From Ilumatobacter coccineus YM16-304 (GTDB lineage: Bacteria; Actinomycetota; Acidimicrobiia; Acidimicrobiales; Ilumatobacteraceae): a DNA stretch of 64,000 nt. The translations under genes and the position numbers were made by a program. How positions within the stretch are numbered: position 1 is the stretch's first letter; each line of letters begins with the position of its first letter. Below the pieces are notes generated by a model that ran no database searches, was not told where the DNA came from, and saw only the letters and a program-made list of their open reading frames with translations. Below, piece after piece: positions 42,223 through 50,211 of this stretch. The stretch covers positions 2,852,001 to 2,916,000 of the forward strand of contig NC_020520.1 of assembly GCF_000348785.1 (NCBI RefSeq), written 5' to 3'.

Positions 42223-43443
42223 TCACATCACCTCGAAGGTGAGACCGGCGTGCTCGACGAGCGCGTCGAGGAAGGGTTCTCCGAGTGCGGTCGCAGGCGT
42301 CAGGCTCCCGCCGCCGACCTCGTCGTGCGACCGGCCGAGCAGCGTGGTGGCCGCCTCGGCGAGGATCTTGCTCGTCGATCCGTACCCGGGGTCGCGGTCG
42401 CCCGTGACCTTCACCAAGATCTCGTCGCCAGACGGCGTGGTTCCGTGGAAGCGCAGGTCGTAGAACCCGGCTTCCTGCTTCTCGGGGCTGGGCCCCTCCC
42501 CCGGCTCGGGCAGTGCCTTGGCCAGCAGTTTGCGCATCGGTCCGACCGCTGCGGCCCCCATGAAGCCGCCCATCGCACCGCTCACGCCGAACGCCTTGGC
42601 GCGACCGCCGAAGCCGGGACCGGTGAGCATCGACTCGCCGTACGTGAAGTCGTCGCCCCACGGATGGCCGAGCAGCGCGTGCGTGCGGAACACGATGCGT
42701 GTGTTGGTCGCCGCCATCACGAACGGAGCGGTCCACGAATCGAGCCCGAGGTCGTAGTCGGGCAGCGTCACGTTGGGCTGGTCGACGCCGTCTCGGTCCC
42801 CCTTGGGTGCCAGGGCGTACGGGTTGGCGAGCACCTTGCGCAACGCGGGTTCGGCCGCCATGTCGTCCATCATGTTCATCATCGAGGCGATCGTTCCGCC
42901 GCTGGCTCCGCCCTTGGCCGCTTTGACGCCCATCCGGATCGAGTTGCAGGTCTGACCGAACCGTTCCTGCGCCTGTTCTTGGACGTACCACACCCCGAGA
43001 TCGGACGGCACCGAGTCGAACCCGCACGCGTGCACGATGCGCGCGCCGGTCTCGACGGCACGGTCGTTGTAGCGATCGATCATCTTCTGCATCCACTGTG
43101 GTTCGCCGGTGAGGTCGACGTAGTCGATCCCTGCTTCGGCGACGGCGGCGACCAACTTCGAGCCGTACAGCGCGTACGGGCCCACCGTGGAGATGACGAG
43201 CTTCGTCGAGGCGACCATGTCGGCGATCGCTGCCGCGTCGTCGGCGTCACAGACGATCTGCGCGACGTCGGCCCCGGTGTCGGCGGCGACCGACGCCAGT
43301 TTGTCGGCGTTGCGGCCGGCGATCGCCCAGTCGAGATCGCCGTCGACACCGTGCCGGTCGACCATGTAGCGGCACAGGATCTGGCCGACGAAGCTCGTCG
43401 CTCCGAAGATGACGATGTCGTGCTGGTTCGATGCTGGTGCCAT
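42223..43443 (-). CDS. Saccharopine dehydrogenase NADP-binding family protein (trans-acting enoyl reductase-like)
   Basis: A 406-residue oxidoreductase. The N-terminal Rossmann fold has IVIFGATSFVGQILCRYM, then AIAGRNADKL and STVGPYALYGSKLV; YVDLTGEPQWMQKMID and HACGFDSVPSDLGVW follow. This pattern matches the actinobacterial enoyl-reductase family (Rv2449c/Rv2953 type) rather than true lysine-pathway enzymes. Substrates are probably lipid-like. It lies between the proteasome ATPase gene and dop, an unusual place. Confidence 0.88.
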   Translation of the reverse strand: MAPASNQHDIVIFGATSFVGQILCRYMVDRHGVDGDLDWAIAGRNADKLASVAADTGADVAQIVCDADDAAAIADMVASTKLVISTVGPYALYGSKLVAAVAEAGIDYVDLTGEPQWMQKMIDRYNDRAVETGARIVHACGFDSVPSDLGVWYVQEQAQERFGQTCNSIRMGVKAAKGGASGGTIASMMNMMDDMAAEPALRKVLANPYALAPKGDRDGVDQPNVTLPDYDLGLDSWTAPFVMAATNTRIVFRTHALLGHPWGDDFTYGESMLTGPGFGGRAKAFGVSGAMGGFMGAAAVGPMRKLLAKALPEPGEGPSPEKQEAGFYDLRFHGTTPSGDEILVKVTGDRDPGYGSTSKILAEAATTLLGRSHDEVGGGSLTPATALGEPFLDALVEHAGLTFEVM

Positions 43444-43519
43444 GTGGCAACAGTACCGACGAAATCAGGCGCCGCGCCGTCGGCCACTCGCTCACGCGAC
43501 GCGACGGCGGTGAGAGTCG

Positions 43520-45238
43520 CTACAGGTATTGCCCGGTGGCGACGCGTTCGATCGCCTTGCCGCCGCGACCCTCGTCGGCCGCCTCCGACACGAGCGTGCG
43601 GATGAACACGATGCGTTCGCCCTTCTTGCCCGAGATCTTGGCCCAGTCGTCGGGGTTCGTGGTGTTCGGCAGGTCTTCGTGTTCCTTGTACTCCTGCTTG
43701 ATCGAGTCGAGCAGATCCTGCGTCTTGACGCCGCGCGCTCCCCCGCCGATGACGCGCTTGATCGCCAGCTTCTTCGCTCGGCGCACGATGTTCTCGATCA
43801 TGGCCCCCGACGCGAAGTCCTTGTAGTACAGGATCTCCTTGTCGCCGTTCTGGTAGGTGACCTCGAGGAAGCGGTTCGCCTCGTCGTCGCGGTACATCTC
43901 GGCGACGGTCTCGTCGATCATCGTCGGCACGTCGTAGCCCTCGGCGATCGGGATCTCGTCGGTGAGATAGTTCGCGAAGATCGACTTCGCCGCCTCGGCA
44001 TCGGGTCGCTCGATCTTGATCTTCACGTCGAGTCGGCCGGGTCGCAGGATCGCCGGGTCGATCAGGTCTTCACGGTTCGTCGCGCCGATCACGATGACGT
44101 TGGTGAGCCCTTCGACGCCGTCGATCTCGGCGAGCAGTTGCGGCACGATCGTCGACTCCATGTCGGAGCTGATGCCCGACCCGCGAGTGCGGAACATCGA
44201 GTCCATCTCGTCGAAGAACACGATGACCGGCCAGCCTTCGTCGCTCTTCTCACGGGCTCGTTGGAACACGAGTCGGATCTGTCGCTCGGTCTCGCCGACG
44301 TATTTGTTGAGCAGCTCGGGGCCCTTGATGTTGATGAAGTAGCTGCGACCCTTGCCTTCACCGACCTGCTCGGCGACCTTGTTGGCCAGACTGTTGGCGA
44401 CCGCTTTGGCGATGAGCGTCTTGCCGCAACCGGGCGGCCCGTAGAGCAGGATGCCCTTCGGCGCCGGGAGGCGGTGCTCGGCGAACAGGTCGTGGTGGAG
44501 GAACGGCAACTCGACGGCGTCGGCGATGCTCTCGATCTGACTGTCGAGACCCCCGATGTCGGAGTACGAGATGTCGGGGACCTCTTCGAGCAGCAGGTCT
44601 TCGACTTCGGGGCGGGCCAGCTTCTCGAGGAGCAGGTTCGATCGGGTGTCGAGGCGCAGGTGGTCGCCGGCGCGCAGGATGGTGCCGCGCAAGCTGTCGG
44701 CGAGTTCGCAGACCAGTTCGTCGTCGGCTCGTCCCACGACCAGTGCTCTGACGCCGTCGTCCATGATCTGGCGGACGGTCACGACCTCGCCACCGAGGTC
44801 GGGTTCGCGGGCCATCACCACGTTGAGGCTCTCGTTGAGCACCACTTCGGCGCCACGATGCAGCAGCTCGTGGTCGATGTCGGGATGGAGCGTGACGCGC
44901 ATCTTGCGACCGCTGGTGAGGACGTCGACCGTGCCGTCGTCGTCTTTGCCGACGACCACGCCGTACGCCGACGGCGGTTGAGAGAGCTTGTCGACCTCGT
45001 CGCGCAGCGTCGAGATGTGTTCGCGTGCTTCGCGCAACGTGTACGACAGCTTCTCGTTCTGAGCGACGGCCTGCGCGAGTTGTCCTTTCGTCTCCAACAA
45101 CCGCTCTTCGAGCGCCCGGAGGCGCTTGGGTGCATCGGCCAGTCGGGCTCGGAGATGCTGGATCTCTTCGTCGAGCACCTGGACCTGGCGAGCGGCCTCT
45201 GGGTCGATTGCGTCGCGGTCACCTGGATCGGGAGCCAT
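43520..45238 (-). CDS. mpa: Proteasomal AAA ATPase Arc/Mpa
   Basis: A 572-residue unfoldase. The N-terminal coiled coil (about residues 10-80) captures Pup, followed by OB domains and an AAA module with Walker A GPPGCGKT, Walker [13 protein letters not shown] and the [21 protein letters not shown] sensor region. The C-terminus ends GQYL, with the penultimate tyrosine needed to dock into the 20S alpha ring. ATG 45238 is supported by TACGTT 6 bases upstream; the frame is open further upstream but without similarity. Confidence 0.97.
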   Translation of the reverse strand: MAPDPGDRDAIDPEAARQVQVLDEEIQHLRARLADAPKRLRALEERLLETKGQLAQAVAQNEKLSYTLREAREHISTLRDEVDKLSQPPSAYGVVVGKDDDGTVDVLTSGRKMRVTLHPDIDHELLHRGAEVVLNESLNVVMAREPDLGGEVVTVRQIMDDGVRALVVGRADDELVCELADSLRGTILRAGDHLRLDTRSNLLLEKLARPEVEDLLLEEVPDISYSDIGGLDSQIESIADAVELPFLHHDLFAEHRLPAPKGILLYGPPGCGKTLIAKAVANSLANKVAEQVGEGKGRSYFINIKGPELLNKYVGETERQIRLVFQRAREKSDEGWPVIVFFDEMDSMFRTRGSGISSDMESTIVPQLLAEIDGVEGLTNVIVIGATNREDLIDPAILRPGRLDVKIKIERPDAEAAKSIFANYLTDEIPIAEGYDVPTMIDETVAEMYRDDEANRFLEVTYQNGDKEILYYKDFASGAMIENIVRRAKKLAIKRVIGGGARGVKTQDLLDSIKQEYKEHEDLPNTTNPDDWAKISGKKGERIVFIRTLVSEAADEGRGGKAIERVATGQYL

Positions 45239-45244
45239 GAATCC

Positions 45245-45250
45245 AACGTA
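45245..45250 (-). promoter_or_regulatory. Leaderless promoter box of mpa
   Basis: TACGTT on the minus strand, 6 bases before the ATG of mpa. Confidence 0.5.
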
Positions 45251-45286
45251 CACCGAACGTGTGATCTCGTCGTGAGCAGCCGATGA

Positions 45287-45302
45287 ACACGTTTGCACGT
45301 GT
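45287..45302. promoter_or_regulatory. Inverted repeat between mpa and ferredoxin genes
   Basis: ACACGT and ACGTGT separated by TTGC form a perfect 6-bp-arm inverted repeat in the divergent mpa/ferredoxin region. A TAAACT box (45312-45317) lies just downstream on the + strand. It may be an operator for the ferredoxin gene. Confidence 0.35.
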
Positions 45303-45431
45303 GTCGCCGGGTAAACTCACCGCAGCTACTCACTCGATTCTTCGTTGATTCGAGCGGCGAACAGGCCGATACTCGGCAACACGAAGTCATTCAGCAACAC
45401 AGCATTTCAGCAACAAGGAGCTACCACTGAC

Positions 45432-45677
45432 ATGAAGGTCTGGATCGATCAGGATCTCTGCACCGGCGACGGACTCTGCGAAGAGATCGCTCCCGACGTC
45501 TTCACACTCCTCGACGACGGCCTCGCGTACGTCGTCGAAGGCGACAAGGTGTTCGCCGAGGCGAAGGGCAACCCGCAGGGTGCCGACGGCCTCGCCGAGT
45601 TCCCCGACAGCCAGCTCGATGCTGTCGTCGAATCCGCCGAGGAGTGCCCCGGCGAGTGCATCTACATCGAACCCTGA
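45432..45677 (+). CDS. Small ferredoxin (3Fe-4S or 4Fe-4S)
   Basis: An 81-residue acidic protein with one cluster site: CTGDGLC near residues 10-16 and CPGEC at 74-78. The first half lacks one cysteine of the usual CxxCxxC, having Gly/Asp between, which is typical of single-cluster P450-type ferredoxins. It probably donates electrons to a monooxygenase; none is adjacent. Start ATG has GGAG 11 bases upstream. The leader is about 110 bases. Confidence 0.9.
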   Translation: MKVWIDQDLCTGDGLCEEIAPDVFTLLDDGLAYVVEGDKVFAEAKGNPQGADGLAEFPDSQLDAVVESAEECPGECIYIEP

Positions 45678-45808
45678 TTCGTTCAGCGTTCTGATCTCGA
45701 ACGAGGGTCCCGGCGTCAGCGCCGGGGCCCGTCGTCGTTTTCGGCTCGGTGGGTGAGCCTTCGACGGTCCCGACGAGCGGCGCACGCCACTCGCTATCGT
45801 CGCAATCG

Positions 45809-46453
45809 ATGACGACCGAGACCGACGCCTCCGCTCCTCGACAGCGGAACGCTCGCGGTGAAGGCGACCGTCTCCGCACCGACCTGCTCGAGGCTGCCGC
45901 CGAACTCATGGCCGAGCACGGCACGATCGAGGGCATCTCGCTGCGGGCCGTCGCCCGCCGTGCCGGCGTGTCGGCCACGGCGGTCTACCGCCACTTCGAC
46001 GACCACACCCAGCTGCTGCGCGAGTCGATCCAGTTCTGCTGGTCCAACTTCCTCGACATGCTCGCCGCTGCGCAGGAGGGAGCCACCGACCCGTTCGACG
46101 CGTTCGAGCGAAGCGGTTTCGGATACGCAACCTTCGCTGCCGAGCACCAAGGGCAGTACCGGGTGATGTTCTCCAACCGGATCCGTCTCGTCGGCGACAC
46201 GTCGTCGATCGCCGACGCCACGTTCCAGATTCTCGTCGACGAAGTGACGGGGATGCTCGACGTGCTCGGCGACGATCGCGATCCTCAGTTCGTCGCGGTG
46301 CAGGTGCACACCTGGATCCACGGCATCGTCGACCTCATCGGCTGCCACCCCGAGATGGCGTGGCCCCCGATCGAACAGCAACTCGACGGGCTCCGGCACG
46401 CGCTCGGGCTGTTGCGCCCCGACGAACGACCCGTCGGCACGCCCGACGAATAG
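45809..46453 (+). CDS. TetR-family transcriptional regulator
   Basis: A 214-residue repressor. The N-terminal helix-turn-helix is EGISLRAVARRAGVSATAVYRHF, preceded by a helix LLEAAAELMAEHG. The C-terminal ligand domain (FGYATFAAEHQGQYRVMF, then DLIGCHPEMAW) resembles the TetR_C_13/WHG-type domains. Ligand and targets are unknown; the ferredoxin gene upstream is a candidate. TATCGT lies 8 bases before the ATG. Confidence 0.88.
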   Translation: MTTETDASAPRQRNARGEGDRLRTDLLEAAAELMAEHGTIEGISLRAVARRAGVSATAVYRHFDDHTQLLRESIQFCWSNFLDMLAAAQEGATDPFDAFERSGFGYATFAAEHQGQYRVMFSNRIRLVGDTSSIADATFQILVDEVTGMLDVLGDDRDPQFVAVQVHTWIHGIVDLIGCHPEMAWPPIEQQLDGLRHALGLLRPDERPVGTPDE

Positions 46454-46488
46454 TCGCCGTCGCCGGGCCCGCGTGCAGGCCCGTCGGC

Positions 46489-47271
46489 TCAGCGGTTCTT
46501 GCCGAGGAACCGAGCGACCGTCAAGAACCCGGTGTGAGCCACCATGCGGTGATCGGGACGAACCGCTTGGCCGTCGATGTGCCAACCACGGTGCAGCACT
46601 TCGACGGTGCGCGCATCGATCCACTTGCCCTTCGTGGCCTCACGGGTCTGCGCGGCCTGGGTGATCGACGGCGTGTAGGCCACGAGGATGCCGCCCGGCC
46701 GCAGCACGTGCTCGGCGTGCGGCACGACCTGCCACGGCTCGGGAAGGTCGAGGACGACCCGATCGAACGGTCCGTGTTCGGGGTCGATCCCGTCGTAACT
46801 GCTCGCGATGTGGACGTCGTATCGACCCATCGCTTCTTCGCCGAGGAAGCCACGCACGTTCGCCTTCGCCCGGTTGGCGAAGTCTTCACGGATCTCGTAC
46901 CCGGTGATGTGTGCTCCGTAGCGCAGCATGGTCATCGACAGCGCGCCCGATCCGATGCCGCTCTCGAACACGCGGTCACCCGGTCCGATGTCGGCGAACA
47001 TGCAGATCGGTGCGAGATCCTTCGGGTAGATGACCTGCGCACCGCGCGGCATCGCGACCACGAAGTCTTCGAGCGTCGGACGCAACACCGTGTACTCGCC
47101 GTTCTTCGTCGACCGAACGACACAGCCTTCGGGCTGTCCGATGATGTCGTTGTGTCGCACGAAGCCGGCGTGGCTGTGGAACTCGCCGTCGGTGGCGAGG
47201 TCGAGCAGGTAGCGACGCTTCTTCGAATCGAGGAGCACCGCCTTGTCGTCGGGCTTGAAGGGGTTGCTCAT
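46489..47271 (-). CDS. trmI: tRNA (adenine-58-N1)-methyltransferase TrmI
   Basis: A 260-residue class I SAM methyltransferase. The N-terminal beta domain (VLLDSKKRRYLLDLATDGEFHSHAG) leads to the SAM site VFESGIGSGALSMTML and the active-site DLPEPW motif. It resembles Rv2118c/TrmI, a tetramer that makes m1A58 in the T loop. ATG 47271 overlaps the ttuA stop by 4 bases and has GAGGA upstream, so it is translated with ttuA. Confidence 0.94.
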   Translation of the reverse strand: MSNPFKPDDKAVLLDSKKRRYLLDLATDGEFHSHAGFVRHNDIIGQPEGCVVRSTKNGEYTVLRPTLEDFVVAMPRGAQVIYPKDLAPICMFADIGPGDRVFESGIGSGALSMTMLRYGAHITGYEIREDFANRAKANVRGFLGEEAMGRYDVHIASSYDGIDPEHGPFDRVVLDLPEPWQVVPHAEHVLRPGGILVAYTPSITQAAQTREATKGKWIDARTVEVLHRGWHIDGQAVRPDHRMVAHTGFLTVARFLGKNR

Positions 47272-48233
47272 GATCGTCCTCGTTTTCCGAGTACCAGTTC
47301 GACTGGCACGGGTTCGTGTGCGCTCGACTTCTCGACGAGTCGACAGAATGCGCAGAGTTCGTTGGTGGTCGGCGAACCGCAACGCTCACAGTCGTTGAGT
47401 TCTCCGGCCGCAGCGGCCGATTGATCGGCCAGCAGCGGCGCCATGTTGTCGATGAAGTTCAGGTAGAACGCCGACTTCGAACTCGGCGACTTCTGCTCGA
47501 GCGAGTTCAGTGTGTCTTTGTAGTACAGATGCCGGTTGCCGGCCGCGATCGGACATTCTTCGACGAGATAGTCGATGCCCCGGATCAGGCACCAGGCGGC
47601 CGTTTCACGTTCGGTCAGGCGAACGAGCGGCTTGCATTTCTTGGGGAAGCCGTTGCGTGCAGGCAGCACCGGGAGTTGGCGTGCGAGGTACTCGATGTCC
47701 CAGCGCAGCACGTTGCCGAGCAGCACCGCTGCTTCGTCGTCGAGGTTGTGGCCGGTGACCACTGCGTCGTAGCCGCCGTCGCGCGCGGCCTTGTCGAACA
47801 GGTGCCGCTTCGACATGCCGCACGCCGAGCACGGCACGCGCTTGGTGACCTTGGCGGCCGTCGGGATGTCGTAGCCGTAGTCGTCGCGCAGGTCGACCGT
47901 GACGAGTGTGAGGCCTCGTTCGTCGGCGAAGCGACGCACGTAGTCGCCGCTCTCGTCGGAGTAGTCGCCGATGCCGAGCCCGACGTAGAACCCGTCGGCC
48001 TGGTAGCCCGCTTCGACGAGCATGTCCCACACGGCGAGCGAGTCCTTGCCGCCGCTCACCGCGACCAGGAGACGATCGTCTTTCGAGAACATCTCGTAGT
48101 CGTCGATGGCCTTCTCGACCTGGCGACGGCACAGCTGCAGCAGGTGCTCGGCGCAGAAGTTCGCATTGTGACGCGGCAGGTCGATGACCGCCGGTGCCTT
48201 GCACGCTCTGCACTTCGAACCACTCGTTGCCAT
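47268..48233 (-). CDS. ttuA: tRNA-5-methyluridine-54 2-sulfurtransferase-like, TtuA family
   Basis: A 321-residue adenylating thiolase. The N-terminus has a zinc finger (C8, C11, C27, H30 region). The PP-loop SGGKDS is at 60-65. C135, C138 and C227 correspond to the three cysteines that hold the [4Fe-4S] cluster of Thermus TtuA. The C-terminus has a second zinc site, CERCG...CAFC. TtuA takes sulfur from TtuB thiocarboxylate and makes 2-thio-5-methyluridine at position 54. Cytosolic CTU1/Ncs6-like enzymes for U34 are related, but the TtuB neighbour and TrmI point to position 54. Confidence 0.9.
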   Translation of the reverse strand: MATSGSKCRACKAPAVIDLPRHNANFCAEHLLQLCRRQVEKAIDDYEMFSKDDRLLVAVSGGKDSLAVWDMLVEAGYQADGFYVGLGIGDYSDESGDYVRRFADERGLTLVTVDLRDDYGYDIPTAAKVTKRVPCSACGMSKRHLFDKAARDGGYDAVVTGHNLDDEAAVLLGNVLRWDIEYLARQLPVLPARNGFPKKCKPLVRLTERETAAWCLIRGIDYLVEECPIAAGNRHLYYKDTLNSLEQKSPSSKSAFYLNFIDNMAPLLADQSAAAAGELNDCERCGSPTTNELCAFCRLVEKSSAHEPVPVELVLGKRGRS

Positions 48234-48317
48234 GAAGGGCCCCAGTCAACCAGGCCGCTCCGCCAGAATCGTGAATGTCGCGCTCGAATGCGACGTGGCG
48301 CGCGGAGCGGCGCGCCG

Positions 48318-48512
48318 TCAGCCGCCGGAGATGACGGGACGGATCTCGATCACGTCGTCGTCGCCGAGCTTGGCATCGCCGGGCACGAGGGTGCCGTTGC
48401 AGATGACCAGGTGCGATTCGCGCACCAACTCGAGGTCGTCGAGCAAGCGATTGACCGTCTTGCCGCCGCGCATCTCGATCTCGCGCTTGGGATTGCGGAG
48501 CTTGACCTGCAT
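48318..48512 (-). CDS. ttuB: Ubiquitin-like sulfur carrier TtuB (MoaD/ThiS fold)
   Basis: A 64-residue beta-grasp protein ending in VISGG, the Gly-Gly tail that is adenylated and converted to thiocarboxylate. TVNRLLDDLELV and VICNGTLVPGDAKLGDDDVIEIRPV are the fold hallmarks. It stands 84 bases before ttuA on the same strand, so it is probably the sulfur donor. No E1-like activating enzyme (TtuC/MoeB) is in the window. The start codon follows the stop of the upstream gene with no gap. Confidence 0.9.
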   Translation of the reverse strand: MQVKLRNPKREIEMRGGKTVNRLLDDLELVRESHLVICNGTLVPGDAKLGDDDVIEIRPVISGG

Positions 48513-48839
48513 CTACTTGACGCGGATGCCCTTCTTGGGCCGGGCGGCCGCGACGTCGGCCACGGCCTGGTCGACGAGCACCTTCTTGGTGATGCCCTGA
48601 CGCTTGCGTTCCTTCTTCGACATGGGCTTCGCGTTGATGACGTTGACGAAGCTGTTCGAGCCGACCTTGAACTTGCCGAGCGATTCGGGCGACTTGCCGA
48701 AGAACTTCTTCAGCGTTCCCTTGCCGAACACCCAGACGGCCACGACCTTCCAGAACTTGCTCGCGCCGAGGAGTCCTCCCCAGATCGCCTTGCGTCGGAT
48801 GATGACCGACGGGCGCAGTGCATATGGAAGCAGTGCCAT
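48513..48839 (-). CDS. Small basic hypothetical protein
   Basis: A 108-residue protein with many Lys/Arg. It has a mildly hydrophobic stretch (WGGLLGASKFWKVVAVWVFGKG) and a basic tail (PMSKKERKRQGITKK, ending KKGIRVK). No family is recognised. The stop TAG is immediately followed by the ATG of ttuB, so translation of the two is coupled. That makes a tie to the tRNA thiolation genes possible, but nothing in the sequence shows it. Confidence 0.7.
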   Translation of the reverse strand: MALLPYALRPSVIIRRKAIWGGLLGASKFWKVVAVWVFGKGTLKKFFGKSPESLGKFKVGSNSFVNVINAKPMSKKERKRQGITKKVLVDQAVADVAAARPKKGIRVK

Positions 48840-48860
48840 GAAGCGTGACCTACGAGTCGG

Positions 48861-49088
48861 TCAGACTCGACGGATCTCGACGACGGCGCTCTTCTTCTTG
48901 CCGGAGCGCTTGCCGAGCAGGAAGAAGATCAGCATCAGGAACGTGGCGCCACCGGCGGCGACACCGGCGATCGACACCTTCTTGTCGTCGACCTTGCCCT
49001 GCACGTCGCCCTGGAACGACTGCAGCTTGTTCTTCAGGTCGTCGGGGGTGATCTTCTTCGGGGTCTCGGGGGTGGTGTTCTTTGCCAT
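48861..49088 (-). CDS. Small single-span membrane protein
   Basis: A 75-residue protein: a polar, charged N-terminus (MAKNTTPETPKKITPDDLKNKLQSFQ-type), one membrane helix (VAAGGATFLMLIFFLLG) and a basic tail (KRSGKKKSAVVEIRRV). GGAGA lies 6 bases before the ATG. Function unknown; it shares style with the next upstream gene, which also has membrane helices. Confidence 0.75.
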   Translation of the reverse strand: MAKNTTPETPKKITPDDLKNKLQSFQGDVQGKVDDKKVSIAGVAAGGATFLMLIFFLLGKRSGKKKSAVVEIRRV

Positions 49089-49120
49089 CGGGTTCTCCGT
49101 CGTCTCGTTCGGCCGCTGCG

Positions 49121-49471
49121 CTACTTGGGCTCGTTGTTCAGGGTGGACTTCTTGATCCGCATGATCGTGAAGGCGAGCAGGATCAGGGTGACCACGAGCG
49201 TGATGGCGTACGGCACCCAGGTCCAGGATCCACCGCGCAGTGAGTCGAGTTCGGTCTGTGCCACACGGAGTGCGCCGAGGAGCACGAGCATCAGGCCGAG
49301 GCCGAGCGCAAACGCCGCGGCCACGCCGAAGCCCAACCACCGCCCGGCACCCTTGAGCGGGTCGATGGTCTCCTGCTTCGCGTAGCTCTTGACGTACTCG
49401 ATGACCTCGCCGAGCGATGCATCGTCCTGCTTCGAGCTGAAGCTCTTTGGCGTGTCATTGCTGTCTGGCAC
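49121..49471 (-). CDS. Small two-span membrane protein (holin-superfamily-III-like topology)
   Basis: A 116-residue protein with a polar N-terminus (SLGEVIEYVKSYAKQETIDPLKGAGRWL) and two membrane helices (FGVAAAFALGLGLMLVLLGA and VPYAITLVVTLILLAFTIM). The layout recalls actinobacterial DUF1469/holin-III-like proteins, but the match is by topology only. The GTG at 49471 is the first start before the conserved part. It probably heads the run 49471-46489 on the minus strand. Confidence 0.7.
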   Translation of the reverse strand: MPDSNDTPKSFSSKQDDASLGEVIEYVKSYAKQETIDPLKGAGRWLGFGVAAAFALGLGLMLVLLGALRVAQTELDSLRGGSWTWVPYAITLVVTLILLAFTIMRIKKSTLNNEPK

Positions 49472-49521
49472 GCCAGTTGTTCTATCAGAGTCGGAGAGAA
49501 AACCCAGCAGAGCGCTGGTCG

Positions 49522-50163
49522 TCACGACAACCGGAAGTCGAGCATCGCCTCGACATCGTCGAGTACCGCGTCGAGCGTGGCGAGCCGTTCGCTGGGTCCT
49601 GGCGCCGCCAGCAGGCGGTGCCGGTCGAGTGGACCGATCGGGGCGAGCGACGCGAGGTGGTAGGTGGCGACCAGTGGATCGTCGGAGATCTCGGCATCGG
49701 TCGGCGCCGCGTCGAGGTCGCCCAGTTCGGCAGCCTTCGCCAGCGCCGACCGGACCCGTGCGTGCGTCGCCGCGACCGCGTCGGCCAGATCGACGCCGTC
49801 GACGCCATCGACGCCGTCGGGATCGGCGTCGGGCCAGTCGTCGACGTCGGCCATCGGATACGGGTCGTCGGGGAGCCACGTGTTGACGCGGATGCGACGC
49901 GTGCCGACGGTGACCATCGCATAGCGCGACTCGTCGAGGGCTTCGCACTGGACCATCTGCGCCACGGTGCCGATCATCGACCGTTCGTCGCCACCGCCCG
50001 CTTCGCTGCCGTGGGTGATGAGCACCTGGCCGAACTCGGGGGTGTCGTCACGCTGCAGGATGTCGATGATCATCTGGCGGTAGCGCGGTTCGAACACGTG
50101 GAGCGGCAACACGCCGCCGGGCAGCAGCACCATGCCCAGCGGAAACATCGGCATCACGGCCAT
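49522..50163 (-). CDS. LON substrate-binding-domain protein (ATP-independent)
   Basis: A 213-residue protein with the LON N-terminal PUA-like fold: MPMFPLGMVLLPGGVLPLHVFEPRYRQMI, then QVLITHGSE, GTVAQMV and RYAMVTVGTRRIRV. There is no AAA or protease domain. Stand-alone LON domains are common in Actinobacteria, with unknown role. The ATG at 50163 is set by TACGGT 6 bases upstream; the frame could start at 50181. Confidence 0.9.
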   Translation of the reverse strand: MAVMPMFPLGMVLLPGGVLPLHVFEPRYRQMIIDILQRDDTPEFGQVLITHGSEAGGGDERSMIGTVAQMVQCEALDESRYAMVTVGTRRIRVNTWLPDDPYPMADVDDWPDADPDGVDGVDGVDLADAVAATHARVRSALAKAAELGDLDAAPTDAEISDDPLVATYHLASLAPIGPLDRHRLLAAPGPSERLATLDAVLDDVEAMLDFRLS

Positions 50164-50211
50164 GCACCGACCGTAGGCCACGGTCGGTCTCGCGTCGATT
50201 CGGGCGAGCGA

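Noticed and set aside
43520-45238. Calling the AAA ATPase a cell-division Cdc48/FtsH protein
   Set aside because: The N-terminal coiled coil, single AAA module, C-terminal QYL and the proteasome neighbours fit Arc/Mpa only.
47268-48233. TilS or TtcA assignment for the PP-loop protein
   Set aside because: Two zinc sites, the C135/C138/C227 pattern and the adjacent GG-ending carrier fit TtuA better.
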